Below, piece after piece: positions 53,350 through 64,000 of a stretch of DNA of 64,000 nucleotides. The notes beneath the pieces were generated by a model, which was given only the letters and a program-made list of their open reading frames with translations, ran no database searches and was not told the DNA's origin. Numbering within the stretch: position 1 is the stretch's first letter; each line of letters opens with the position of its first letter. The position numbers were made by a program, and so were the translations under genes. This DNA is from Labyrinthula sp. Ha (Eukaryota; Sar; Bigyra; Labyrinthulida; Labyrinthulaceae), in NCBI GenBank assembly GCA_015227615.1, contig JAALGZ010000001.1:620001-684000 (forward strand), written 5' to 3'.

Positions 53350-56300
53350 GCCTAGAGTGTGCGAGCCAGCGCGAACAGAGACTACTTGTAGTTTCTGTGA
53401 ACGTAGGTGGTCTTACTACAACAAAACTTAACCTTTTAGAAGAAAAAACTCAGCAACTGTCAATATTGATGTTGCAAGAGTTACACGAATCAGGCTACAA
53501 GATATTGATGGAAAGGGTGAAAGTCAGCAGTAGCAAAGGTAAGTGGTTTTTCTCAAAATTGCCTAATGGAGCTGCAGGCGTAGCGACCTACTTGGCTGAG
53601 GAACTTGCTAGCAACGTCCCTACAGTTCAAAGTACTAGCGACAGGATCCTGAAAGTAGTTCTCAAAGGCATTGGCAAGAAAAGGATTAATGTGGTGAATT
53701 GCTACGCTCCACACTGTGGACTGAGCAGAGAATCCTACAGAGAGTTCCTGAAAGAAATGAGTATGGTAACGAGAAATCTGAACAAGAGAAGGACGTTACT
53801 TCTAGATGGGGATTTCAACGCACAAGTGAGTAGAACGGCGCTGAAGAAGGAAGGTAAGCTGGGGTTCTCAAAAAGAAGCAATGTGAATGGAAAGCTGCTA
53901 GAAATTTGGTTAGGGATTAAAGTGTACTCGATTGTTAATCACAGGCATGTAACTGGGAAGAAGGGAGCGAAAAAACATGGAACATTCTATTCCCGATATG
54001 ATAGTACGAAGATATCGGAAACTGACTTCTTCATCACCAACAAACCAGAAAGGATTTACCTGTTCAAACCAAGACGAGACACCAGTAACTGGATCTAGCA
54101 GAAAGAGAAGTTTTACCACGTTGCTATTATGGTGGAGCTGAGGAAATTCCAAAGAGGCAAGAAAAGATGGGAAAAAACGCCCCGGAAAGATCTCTCCCAA
54201 CTTCTCTCGAACAAAAAACTTGCACAACAGCTGGATCACAAGATTACTCTGGAGCTCCTAAACTTAAAAGAGGAAGAAAGAGATTACGAAGCCTTGACGC
54301 AGATTGTTCCAAAGTTGGTACAAGACCTTGTACCTGAGCAGAGCAAGAACACGGTATAACAAGAAACATCTGATCAAACATGAGAACTGCTACGAAGGAA
54401 GAACTCACTCTGGGATACGTCCACAGTGGGAGAAAGGAAGGAGCTCACCAAAGCAGTAAAAAGAAGCGCAAGGAAAGACAAAAGGAACTGGTACATGGAA
54501 ACTGCTAGCAAAATACAGCTCCTGTTTGAGTAAAACCGCACAAGAGAAGCATACTCACTGCTGAATCTAGTAAAGCCAGCAGCCAAGGCCTATGCCCGGA
54601 TCACTAAAGATGACAAAGGAAATAAAGTAGATACGTGCTAGAGGTAGAAAATACTCAGTGACTATATAGCCAGTCAACAACTCCCACCAATACCAAAAAT
54701 ACACTTGACTCAAGAAGAAAGGGTGCATTACTGTAGACCAATATATGAACCGGCTCCAGAAGAACACATAAACTCAAATCCTCCGCTAATGGATGAAGTC
54801 ATGGTATGCATAAGACAACTAAAGAATAACCGTGCCACAGGTGTTGATTGCATCAACAACGAAGTGTTGAAAGCATCATCAGCTGTTCAGAAAATTCTAC
54901 TAAGAGAAATCCAAGAACTCTTCAGGAAAACATCATTAAGCCAGAGAATGAAGAAACAGTTCTGCCTTAGGAAAATCATTCATATCTACAAACAAAAAGG
55001 AGAAAAGAATTCACCTGGATCATACAGGCCCATAGCACTCTTGAACACAGCTTTCAAATTGACAACGAAGATAATCCACAACCGACTTCAACCAATTATC
55101 AATAAACTACCTTCTTATCAAGCAGGTTTTAGATCATGTCACTCCACAATAAACAATATTGAAATCCTAAATAATATTGTGAAGAAAAAGCTGCTGCAGA
55201 ACACAAAACTGAAACTTCTCTTCATTGACTTTCAAAATGCTTTTGACTCGGTCAACCATGATATCATACAACTATCGTTGAAGGAGCATGGAGTGCCTAG
55301 CAAACTCAGGGAACTCATCCGGGTATTATATGAAAACGCTGCAGTCAAAGTCTCAGAAGGGAAGCACTTGTCCAAAATGGTACACTTGAGAAGAGGAGTA
55401 CTTCAAGGAGACTCGCTCTCTCCTGCTATATTCATCTTGGTGTTGAACTCTACAATGAAAAGAATGGATAAAAATACCTTAGCAAATGTAGAAGTAGCAG
55501 GAAACATTTTCAACTACCTCGCTTTGGCGGATGACTTGGTTGCACTCTGTGAAAACAACAACCAAATAAGTTACTTCATTGAACAACTTTATAAACTGGA
55601 ATCCCTCTCTGGCTTAAGAATAAACTTGAGTAAAACAAAAATATTATTAACAGACGAAGGATATTCTTTGACAGGACAGATACCAGATAAAACCATAAAT
55701 AAACTTCTCACTAACTTTTTCTGTAAAAAATGCCAAAGATACTTCCATAGAGAGCAGTATCTGAAGGCACACCTTAGAAGCCGATTCTGCGATGGAACTT
55801 TAAACCGAAGAAGAGCAGGAACGTTAGCTGTCAAAGATACCAAATATATTGTCCAAAAGATGCTGCAGCCAGTTGCTGAACCAATATCAGTGCTAGGAGA
55901 AGAAGTCCAACCAGTTAAGGAAATGAAGTATCTAGGCGCGGTCTTTAACTCCACTGGAATAGCACAGGAACATGTGCTGTCCAACCTGGACAAGTGCGAA
56001 GCGAGACTCACTAAATACAGGGACATACTCTCCAGCAACACTCTGACCAAAAAAGTGAAGAGACAACTAGCACGCAGCATGGTCTTAGCTCCTGGAATAT
56101 ATAACCTCGGCAACTGGCCCCTAAACAGTGAAATAAAGAAAAAACTAAACTTCTTGACAAGAAAAATAAACTCCATCTTGAACAACGTGCCAATCCAAGA
56201 ATACAGGTTCTGTGAAGGTGACTTGGACATCCAGAAGATTCTACTTGAGCAGAGAAGAAAATATGTAGACGCAGACGATGCAACAGCTGACAGACAAGTT

Positions 56301-56624
56301 CATATTCTTCGAGAAGCTGGAATAAACAACCATCTAGAACCGAAAGATCCAAAGTATATAACTCCCACTGAAGCATGCCGGAAACTTGGTCTAGAAGAAG
56401 AAGAAGATATCGATCCTGTGCCGCCCATCCAGGATCCACCAAGCCACGGACCACCCCAACCAATACGCCTAAGAAGAACCTACAGCGTACCGGGCACAGG
56501 ATCAAGAGCACCGAGCAGAGAAAACTATCTGGAGCAAGCAGCGAAATACCGAGGAACCGCATCAGCTAGAATAAATCCTTTGACCTATGTATGTGAACTT
56601 CTTGAACTCACTGGAACATCCTGA
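53350..56624 (+). pseudogene. LINE endonuclease-reverse transcriptase, broken
   Basis: Homology to the copy-1 protein starts before the first ATG (53397) with an STP...LLVVSVNVGGL segment. Endonuclease frame 53397-54098 (SVNVGGLTTTK, MLQELHESG, VNCYAPHCG, LDGDFNAQ) ends in a stop. A linker piece lies at 54129-54359. The reverse transcriptase frame is 54705-56624, with QLKNNRATGVDCINNEV, YRPIALLNTAFKLTTKII, YQAGFRS, LFIDFQNAFDS, the intact LQGDSLSP, LADDLVAL instead of FADDL, and the zinc-finger-like CKKCQRYFHREQYLKAH. At least three interruptions lie between the endonuclease and the reverse transcriptase, so the copy is dead. Confidence 0.88.
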
Positions 56625-57350
56625 ACCTGGAACCCGAACATTTAGCAACTGCATCTAAAAAATATTACAACCCCAGCCAATAAATGGAACACAGCCCCCT
56701 TCTCCCTTAAGATACAGCCTGAATGGACCTCCCAACCTCCCTAACTCCATCCCAATCCAAAACAGTCAAACACCCAAATAACCAGAATCCACATCCTGAC
56801 CCAGAAACCAGTCAAAACCCTGTTGATACACCTCCCTGGAACCCCTAAGAGTTATGGAAAGCAAGAATACACCGTTCACGACCTTGGATCAACCCCATCT
56901 AAAACCCCGATGTAACAGAAACCTTCAGAACACTCAGTTTGCCACCTTCTGGATAAAATCAGCTCAAATCGTTTCAAAACTTGTTCAAACATTCATCATA
57001 TGCTTCATTGTAACCCTCAGGAACGTTATCGACACTTTCTATCGTCTGCTTCGGCCTTCTTGGCTCGGCGGATAAAGATTTCAATCCTTTTGCAATTTTT
57101 GATTGATTTAGGATTGAGATTTTGGGAAATCAACATTTTGGGAAATCAAGTATGAATAATCTAGAGTAATGCAACCTTGGGCGAATGAAATCAGGTATCC
57201 TGAGAAACTGACCAATAAGAACCAGAGAAAAGAACAAGATATTGATAGTAACAAGAAGCATAGCAAGTAGTATAACCAAACTTCGATAGGTTAAGAGCGT
57301 AGTAAGTACCAGGCTCGTAGAAGGTTAGGCCACTAGGCCCATTTAATCCT

Positions 57351-57370
57351 TAACTAACTAACTAACTAAC
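57351..57370 (+). repeat. (TAAC)5 tail of LINE copy 2
   Basis: Five TAAC units end the element directly before the right target duplication, as is typical for LINEs that prime on short simple repeats. Confidence 0.85.
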
Positions 57371-57383
57371 TTATCTAGTAACA
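57371..57383. repeat. Decayed right target-site duplication of LINE copy 2
   Basis: TTATCTAGTAACA, partner of 53259-53271. Confidence 0.6.
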
Positions 57384-57968
57384 TGTAGTATTGATATTGA
57401 AATCAGATAACCTTGAAGGCGAATAGACAAGTTGCTACTACCCCGATGATGATTAATGGTTTGAATATGTTTTGAGTGAATAAATTGAATTAATTATTTT
57501 TTCTACAAAATTAGCTTGACTAAGCTCAAATGTGACAAGAAAAGTTGATTTTGTTCTTTCTATCCTCTTTATTTTTTGTGAGAACAGGCAGTTGACAATA
57601 CTATTGTAAGTAGGTTCAGCTCAAAATTGTAGTGGGATAAAATGATTGCAAAAAAATACTACCTACGAAAAAAATTAGCCATGTCATGGAGATTAAATAT
57701 AAGAAATATTTCAATCATGCCGGATAGTGCCAATTACAAAACCCACAAGACAGGATAAGAGATACAAGCAACCGATGTGAAATTAAGGCGTCTCTCGTTA
57801 TATATATATATGATACAAAGCTTGGTATAGTTTTAAAAATATGTATTCTCTTAAATTTGTTTTTCTCAGGCAATCTCCAATGTGCTGGTCAAAGACGATC
57901 TCTTTTGTGCCCACTTTGTACAAAGTCCCAGTCTTGGTTAAACCAATGTGGCATTACCATTGATTAAA
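57384..57968. other. Intergenic region upstream of the TTL-like gene
   Basis: 585 bp with no gene; an AT dinucleotide run lies near 57,798-57,810. The TTL-like gene's promoter is expected here. Confidence 0.5.
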
Positions 57969-59535
57969 ATGGTCAACGAAGAAGATGATCAAAAACCATG
58001 GAGAAAAAGATACAGAAATCCTCTGAACACAAAACCTAAGCTCATGATTACCCTGTCTCTGATATTTTTTGTTATTTTCCTCTATAATAATCATAATAAG
58101 CCACAGAGAATCTCTGACGATACCAGCTATAGCGAAAACGACAGCGTCCCCAAGAAACAAAAGCGAAAAGGGATTGTTGACCCAGGAAAAACTGGTATAT
58201 ATAATTTCAAACTTAAGATATTTAGTTTGGACTATTTACCAGGATCCCTTAGTGAAGAAAAGTTCCCCAAGGCAATGTTCTATCACCTCTCTTGCTCCTC
58301 AAGTTGATGACCCCTTAATCTATATAAACAAGAACAATGGAGAAGTATGGAAGCGTCGATCCTTTACCTGTTTTCCCAAGAAATGCCCAAATTTTATGAT
58401 GAAAGAGTTTGAAAGTCGCTCATTCAAGCAGATTATTAATAGGAAAGAAGATCTTCCTAAACTGAATTTAGATACAACTTTTTTCATTGTGAATTCAAAC
58501 GACCTTGAAATTTTAAATCTCAGGTATGAGAAAATGTTTGATGAGTTATTTAATCTACGTGAAGGAACGAATTATATTTCTTCTTACATTGAAATGAAGG
58601 ATTTGACAAAAGATTTGGTAAAATCATATGGAAAGCAGTTCGGATGTGATATGAACTATATCTTTCGAGATCAAGTGACTCTTTTTAAACCACTGCTGTT
58701 GGATAAAAAACCTTTCTTAATAAGAAGCTCAATGCTTATTGCTTCTTCTTATCCTTTCATGGTGTTTTCTAGATTATCAAATGCAAAATTTCTTGATTCT
58801 AAAAAATCATTTCCGATTTATTCTCTTCAGCAAGAGCTCGCTATAAATAAAATAACTGGAAGTCATTTTATAGATACAGTTGTAAACTCTGCAGTAAAAA
58901 AATCATTGTTATTTGTATTCAATTCTATTCGAACAAAACTTACTAGAAGAAGAGGAAGCTTTCATTTAGTTGATGTGACTTTTCAAATCGACGATAAGTT
59001 TAGAGTTTATATTGATGAAATAAATACAAATACTTTGGAAAATGTTGATAACATGAAAAGCACATTGGCTACTTCTGAAATGCTTGATCTAGTTCAAGAA
59101 CTTCAAGAAGTACCAGTCGCTTTTGTTTCAATGAACAAAGGTGATAAGTATGGATCTTGGGAGATGTTGTTTTCTGAGAAACAGGAAAGTTGTGAAGTTT
59201 CTAAACCTTTGTTTAATGTGTGTGAAATATTTGATAAAGAAAGATTTATTGAAATGGATTTACGAAAGGCTAATTCCAGGGTTGGAAAAGTTCATAATGT
59301 TGCTAATAGGATGAGGCATGAAGAGGAAAGAGTAAAGAAAAAAAGAGAACAGCATAAGAAAGATAAATGTAGAGCAGAGAAAATTACGTATCCTAGTAGT
59401 AGATGTGATAAATTGCAGGAAGGAATTGATCAAAAGAAATTTGACAAATTGTTTGGGTTGCACGAGAAAGGATTTAACCCATACTATTTCAAGATGGCTA
59501 AACCTGGAGAAGTATTGCCTTGGGATAAAGTTTAA
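57969..59535 (+). CDS. Membrane-anchored TTL-like ATP-grasp protein
   Basis: 511 aa from two exons (57969-58194, 58226-59535). Residues about 24-40 form one membrane span (LMITLSLIFFVIFLYNN). The segment before it is basic (RKRYR), so the positive-inside rule predicts type II topology with the main domain in the secretory lumen. That domain aligns with TTL ligases: NYIFRDQV...KPLLLDKKPFLIRSSMLIASSYP matches the NYVVQKYI...[23 protein letters not shown] block of the TTLL9 in this window, and VDVTFQIDDKFRVYIDEIN matches its YDIIIDTKLKPWLLEVN, keeping the metal-binding E and N. A highly charged tail (residues about 425-460) follows. No clear glycine-rich ATP loop is seen. It could add an amino acid to a lumenal protein, or be inactive. 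The frame opens at a GTG at 57948; ATG 57969 is preferred. Confidence 0.7.
58195..58225 (+). other. 31-nt intron of the TTL-like gene
   Basis: Starts GTATATATAATTTC and ends ATTTAG. It joins GIVDPGKT to VWTIYQDPLVKK across the frame change between the two open segments. Confidence 0.82.
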
Positions 59536-59940
59536 TACTTTCAGTTTTTTTAATGTATCACCTATAATTGTTGCAATTCAAGATTGCCTTACTTTTCTCT
59601 ACTTTTTGAAACTAAAGATGGAGTAACAGAAAATTAGTCTAATGATATTTATATACGGATAGGTTTTTCATGCAAAGTATAGATTTAAAATGCAGAGAAT
59701 TTTTTACCTTCGCTAACGCCATAGTGTTTTGTTCGTGGTGAATATATCCTTTTAAAAGAAGTTTGTACTGTATTTACTTGTCCAGGTTGGAATCCTATTA
59801 CTCTTTCAATGAACAGATTAAGAAAGTTTCGAAAGAATATATCCCACCGAGTAAACTCCAAACCTTCTAACAAGAAAATTCCAAAGCACCCATTGAACCT
59901 GCTCAAAGAAGAAAAAAACTAATGTAAGGCTCCAGCAAGA
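59536..59940. other. Intergenic gap
   Basis: About 400 bp with no gene seen; the 5' part of the old LINE relic may begin in here. Confidence 0.4.
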
Positions 59941-61720
59941 GACCTGTTGAAGAAAATTCCCAATTAAGTTTGATCAAGTGTAAAATAGGACTAGAGTATT
60001 CAACTAGATAAGATGGCTGATAGAATATAGTCAGTCATCAGCACCAACGGAACCTGACTAGCATACACATGCATCAACAAACTTAACCCAAGAAGAAAAG
60101 AGCAGATCAAGATTAACACAGGTTCAGACTTTAATAGAACAAGTCTAGAAACTTATTTGAAGATTATAAAATCGTGTTTAGAAGAACAACAATATCCATG
60201 ACTTCGTATATAACATTCACTCTAATTTACATAGAATATTATCGTGTACCTTATCTCGAACAGATTTACAGAAAATCATATATGTTCATTTAGCATTAGC
60301 GTCGCTCCGTTTAAGCTTCAAAAAATTCTCTCGGATGCTTGATTGTGTATGTCAATGCTTAGGTATTGCATGTTAAAACTGCGATACGCTTACAGCATGA
60401 CAATATAGTAGATTGTGCATGGTGTTTTAGGTCCCAGAAGCTTGATGTCTGATATGGTACAGACTGGAGATGAAGTCATGAAGACAATTAAATAGCTTGA
60501 AACTAGGTGTACCCCTTGGGTATAGAATTTGCCGAATGAGGCTCTAAATAATTAAAAGAAAATTAATAGTTAGTACTTCTAAAGAACCGTGACATCATCT
60601 GATCAAGAACAATCTTAAGACAGGATCCCAAATTTCTTTGCAGCAGAAAATTTATGTATATTTATGGTCAAAAACAACATATGGATAGAAATTTGTCCTA
60701 TACACATACTTCAGAGTTTAATGCGCGATTTGAGCTTCTACTAAAAATTAAGAAGAATATGAAAACTGATAATCTTTAACGAGTTCCTTCCGATGAAGCA
60801 TGTTATATATCTAGCCTTAGCATTATGAACAAAGCTAGGATTCTCCATGGCATATTCAAGTAAGATCTGAGTACAAACCAAAACCTCAACATTTTGTTTG
60901 ATTGATATTCAGAAACTATTGATTTGGTTAATCACAAATAAATCGAAATATCTTTGAAATAATATCAAACCCCGCTTAAACACAGGAAGAATATTCAAGT
61001 TTTATGCACAGCAATGGAAGTAATAGTATTAGAAGGTTCCAACCTTTCAGGTTAAATCAACGTTAACAAAAGAGTTTCATAGACACACTCGTTTTCTTCG
61101 GGTGTTTTAATCTTAATTTTAAACTCACTAATCAAACGCGTACAAGACATGATGCCTTGAGGACAATACATCTATTGCAGACTTACTTTTCAACTGCCTA
61201 GAGATTGATGGCAAATTTAGAATAGTCTACAAAAGTGGCGGACGTAGTTTCAAACTTGATAAACTGCACAGAAACTTTAAAATATATTTTAGGCTTGAGG
61301 GTCAGTATTAAGAAAAGCAAGACCATCTTAACTTATGAAGTCTCTGAAAAAGAAGAGAATGCACCTTACAAATGTATTGATATTCTTACCTCAAAGGTCA
61401 ATTGTGAGGTCTATGACCTATTTTTTGAAAAAAATCGGCTACAAGCAAGACTGCATGACCATGTTCTATGACGAAATGTCTTACCCGGGCGGTAAGTAAA
61501 TCATAAACTCTGTAATCCTAAGGGATATTTCGAACAGAAGTCCCCCTCCTTCAAAACCGGGTAATAATAATTGATGAAGTTATAGCTAGAATAAGAGAGT
61601 ATCAGTATCTGTGCATTCTTTTCAACTTGTTTCTTATCTCAGCAAGCAGCAAGATGCAAAAGCAGAAACTATGTGAAGTTGTATTGGATGTATAATGGGA
61701 AACTTCCTCGGTAGTAGACA
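59940..61720 (+). pseudogene. Very old LINE relic (reverse transcriptase region)
   Basis: Heavily decayed relative of the LINEs at 32135 and 53272, in the same strand and order. It includes TNLTQEEK-like sequence near 60,080 (CAAACTTAACCCAAGAAGAAAAG against CACTTGACTCAAGAAGAAAG). A LIDIQKL...DLVNH-like palm block is near 60,890-60,960. ADVV...GLRVSIKKSKTIL (61,235-61,330, against ADDL...GLRINLSKTKILL) is followed by a CD box in place of RFCDG, and EVIARIREYQYLCILFN near 61,575-61,630 stands against EEVQPVKEMKYLGAVFN. It carries many stops, frame changes and losses. The ends cannot be set precisely. Confidence 0.7.
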
Positions 61721-64000
61721 TCCTTAAAACAATAAATAAAGGCTTGGACGAGTTCACATTCTATCTTTTTGATTATACAGTTTGGCTTACTGACCAAGAA
61801 ATCAAAGGATGAGTAAAAGATACACATGTTTTCAAGTAAAAGCAAAGCATTTGTTGAGATGGTTGATCTAAAAGATACAATAATATTGAAGATTTGTTTG
61901 AAGTTTAAGTAATCTGGATCCAAATCAGTATACAACACTGAAAATTCTTTCATGCGACGAGTAGGTGGTGCTCTTTAGTCATTCTAATATTTCCAGCAAG
62001 TAATTTAAAAATTAGTTGACTTATGTCTCCTACTTGAAACCGTAACTGAAATTTAACGTGAAGTTTGTCATGGATTGATGTCTCTCCTCCAATGACAGCA
62101 GAAAATCTTGGTGCTAGGTACAATTAAGGACAGAAGGTGAATATATATATATGTATCCAACAATAGCAAATAAAAAACCTTGTCATAGCATTTTTGTACA
62201 CACTAGCTACACCTAATAGAAAAGTAGCATCAGAGATAAGTTTCTTAGAATACCTTCAAATTTATTTCTCTCATAATGATGCAACTTTGCACGACTGCTA
62301 GGAATGGTATAAGTATCGGTCAAAAGCAGGAATCAATTTAGAAATATATAAAACAATATGTGGAACTATATAACCCTTGTCTCTAGTCAATAACCCATAT
62401 TCCATTAAAATCCAACTCGCGAAGTTTCCTAACGAATAATTTACACCGGAAATAAACAGAATAGTTTCCACAAATGTACCGCCCAGAAATCAACATAAAA
62501 AATTTTGGAGAGCTCTAAAGCCCATCACAATATCATGAAGTTTTCTGCAACAGTGTCTAAAAACGCGTTCAAGTCTCTCAGTGTTGTCTGTAAATCTCGT
62601 GTGAATTGATTCCCATGTATAATATATCCCGAAAACTTTAGCAGCAAAATAGTAGACACACTTTAACTACATCTTTGAGGTCTGCATAATATAGTTGTTT
62701 CGAGGCAGCTATATGGTGAAAGATTATCGAAAAACCTTTTTTCCGCTTAATTTTTTCAAATAACTAAAGAGAATATATGTAGAAAATATTTTCCCGTTTT
62801 GAATAAAAGCACTCTGACATCAGTTCTATGACTAACTAGGGCTTAAGAATACGCTTGTACTGGGTACTTGTTTAGACTTCAATATTATCCTTCTATTAGC
62901 TGATGCTGTTTGCACGATTCTCAATACGGATATCGATAAGGAATGAGGAAGTAATAAGGTCTCTCTGAGTATAATACTGTTGAATTTAAGCTTTAGAAGG
63001 AAAGATAAGCTCATTGTGGAATTGAGTGAAGATTATTTAGGAATTGATGTAGAAACACAATGTAGATTTTACTGGGAATTATTGAAATGTTGGCTGGGAA
63101 GGTTTGAGGCCTCTTAAATCACCTTAAACCTCCAAAATAAGCTTTTTATTGGATTTGAATTTGGTGGTCCCCCAATCCTCAACGAGATTTTTTCCTTACT
63201 CTGAAGTTTTTTATATTGTATGTGAATGTCTCAATTATGTTGAAAAAAGGTGACAACAGGTGAGACAACCTTAATTTAGACAGTGTTTAGAAAAAATATG
63301 GAAACAATAAAACAAAAATAACTGATTATAGTGGTTGGGGTACATTTGATATTATCATGAGCTTCATGAGAGGATTTGAGCATATAACCCATTTCTTAAC
63401 ATTTTTTGGTTTCGTGCAATCTTTTCTGCAAGTACTTAATTGTGCCGTGTCTCTCCTCTAATCCATGGACTAGAATCCAGGTTTCTGTTTCTTTTCCTGC
63501 ATCCTTTCATCAAGCAAGTAAATTGGGAATATTGTTAGCACCTGTTTAGCAATAGCAGCAAATCTGCCTATTGTCAATAGTTCAGCAGGGTGTACGCATC
63601 AAACTAATGTTCCAGTAAGTTAATTCGAGGGAGCCCATAGTCCCCGAGCATATATATATTGAATCTCCACCTATGTACCGAATATTGATGAGCCAAGTGG
63701 CCCACTTTTCTAAGGTCTTCGTACAGCACGCAAAAAAAATACCTGAGAAAATTGATCATTGGCCATGGAGTCCAAACATCGTTTGAGGTATTGTGATATT
63801 AAGAAAACTCAAATATCATCTCAGCAGCATCAAAACCCGTTAAAAATCTACTTGTAAATGTTTTTATAATATCATTTGAGTTTTAGATTTTCCCTCAAGC
63901 GGTACCTCTAACAATGCCCATAAATTCAATTCAAAGATATAGTAAGTATAATTTATTTGCAATTTTGCAGCTGAAAACAATTTTTCTTTAAAGCTGCAAT
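61721..64000. other. AT-rich sequence without a supported gene
   Basis: 2.3 kb to the window edge. Frames at 61669-61953 and 62832-63014 (minus) have no recognisable motif. No RNA gene or transposon end was recognised. Confidence 0.5.

Larger units (their letters stand above)
53272..57370 (+). mobile_element. Non-LTR retrotransposon (LINE), decayed copy 2
   Basis: 4,099-bp relative of the LINE at 32135-36387, beginning with the same AATTTTGGGC and ending in the same hairpin type (TTAGGCC-ACTA-GGCCCAT, 57325-57342) plus a (TAAC)5 tail at 57351-57370. The target duplication is imperfect, fitting an older insertion. The two elements are distinct subfamilies, since the proteins differ throughout while motif order is kept. 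Confidence 0.88.

Overview
The window is nuclear DNA from an AT-rich eukaryotic microbe. Genes are read with the standard code: TAA, TAG and TGA all end good genes. They are cut, if at all, by tiny introns of 28-31 nt. The set includes a TTLL9 tubulin ligase (normally tied to cilia or flagella), a PTxSPT-rich surface protein of a style common in stramenopiles, a PA-TM-RING ligase, an old yellow enzyme, a Pumilio protein and SCYL1. A flagellated protist, perhaps a heterokont with short introns, is my best guess. The sequence alone cannot fix the lineage.

Layout: (1) 1-1,054, CLP1, minus strand, running off the left edge. (2) 1,055-5,150, no gene. (3) 5,151-9,581, a broken Ty1/copia element with 135-bp LTRs. 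(4) 9,946-16,219, a tight cluster: BTB-BACK-SPRY, TTLL9, SCYL1 and a first CREST/ceramidase-like membrane hydrolase. TTLL9 and SCYL1 converge with only 3 bp between stop codons. (5) 16,220-23,026, a 6.8-kb gene desert with one GC-richer, hairpin-prone patch. (6) 23,027-25,987, a second CREST hydrolase (paralogue of the first) and a PA-TM-RING protein. (7) 25,988-29,781, desert. (8) 29,782-44,300, old yellow enzyme, a K/R/S-rich protein, a nearly whole LINE, Pumilio, the PT-rich surface protein and an AAAP amino-acid transporter. (9) 44,301-50,658, desert with a diverged dispersed repeat and a cluster of palindromes. (10) 50,659-51,769, an EGF-like/multi-pass membrane protein. (11) 53,272-57,370, a second, decayed LINE. 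(12) 57,969-59,535, a membrane-anchored TTL-like ATP-grasp protein. (13) about 59,940-61,720, a very old LINE relic, then sequence with no recognisable gene to the right edge.

Genes sit in compact groups, often tail-to-tail within 3-10 bp or head-to-head within about 145-270 bp, separated by AT-rich deserts of 4-7 kb. The genes do not form one pathway. Several are general RNA, membrane or cytoskeleton functions: CLP1 in 3'-end or tRNA processing, Pumilio in mRNA control, SCYL1 in Golgi-ER trafficking, and TTLL9 in tubulin polyglutamylation.

Most worth pursuing: the uniform GTA...TAG mini-introns; the type II membrane TTL-like protein, which would put an ATP-grasp fold in the secretory lumen; the LINE inserted in a short divergent promoter with a perfect 13-bp target duplication; the palindrome cluster at 50,161-50,527; and the predicted UGUAnAUA specificity of the Pumilio protein.
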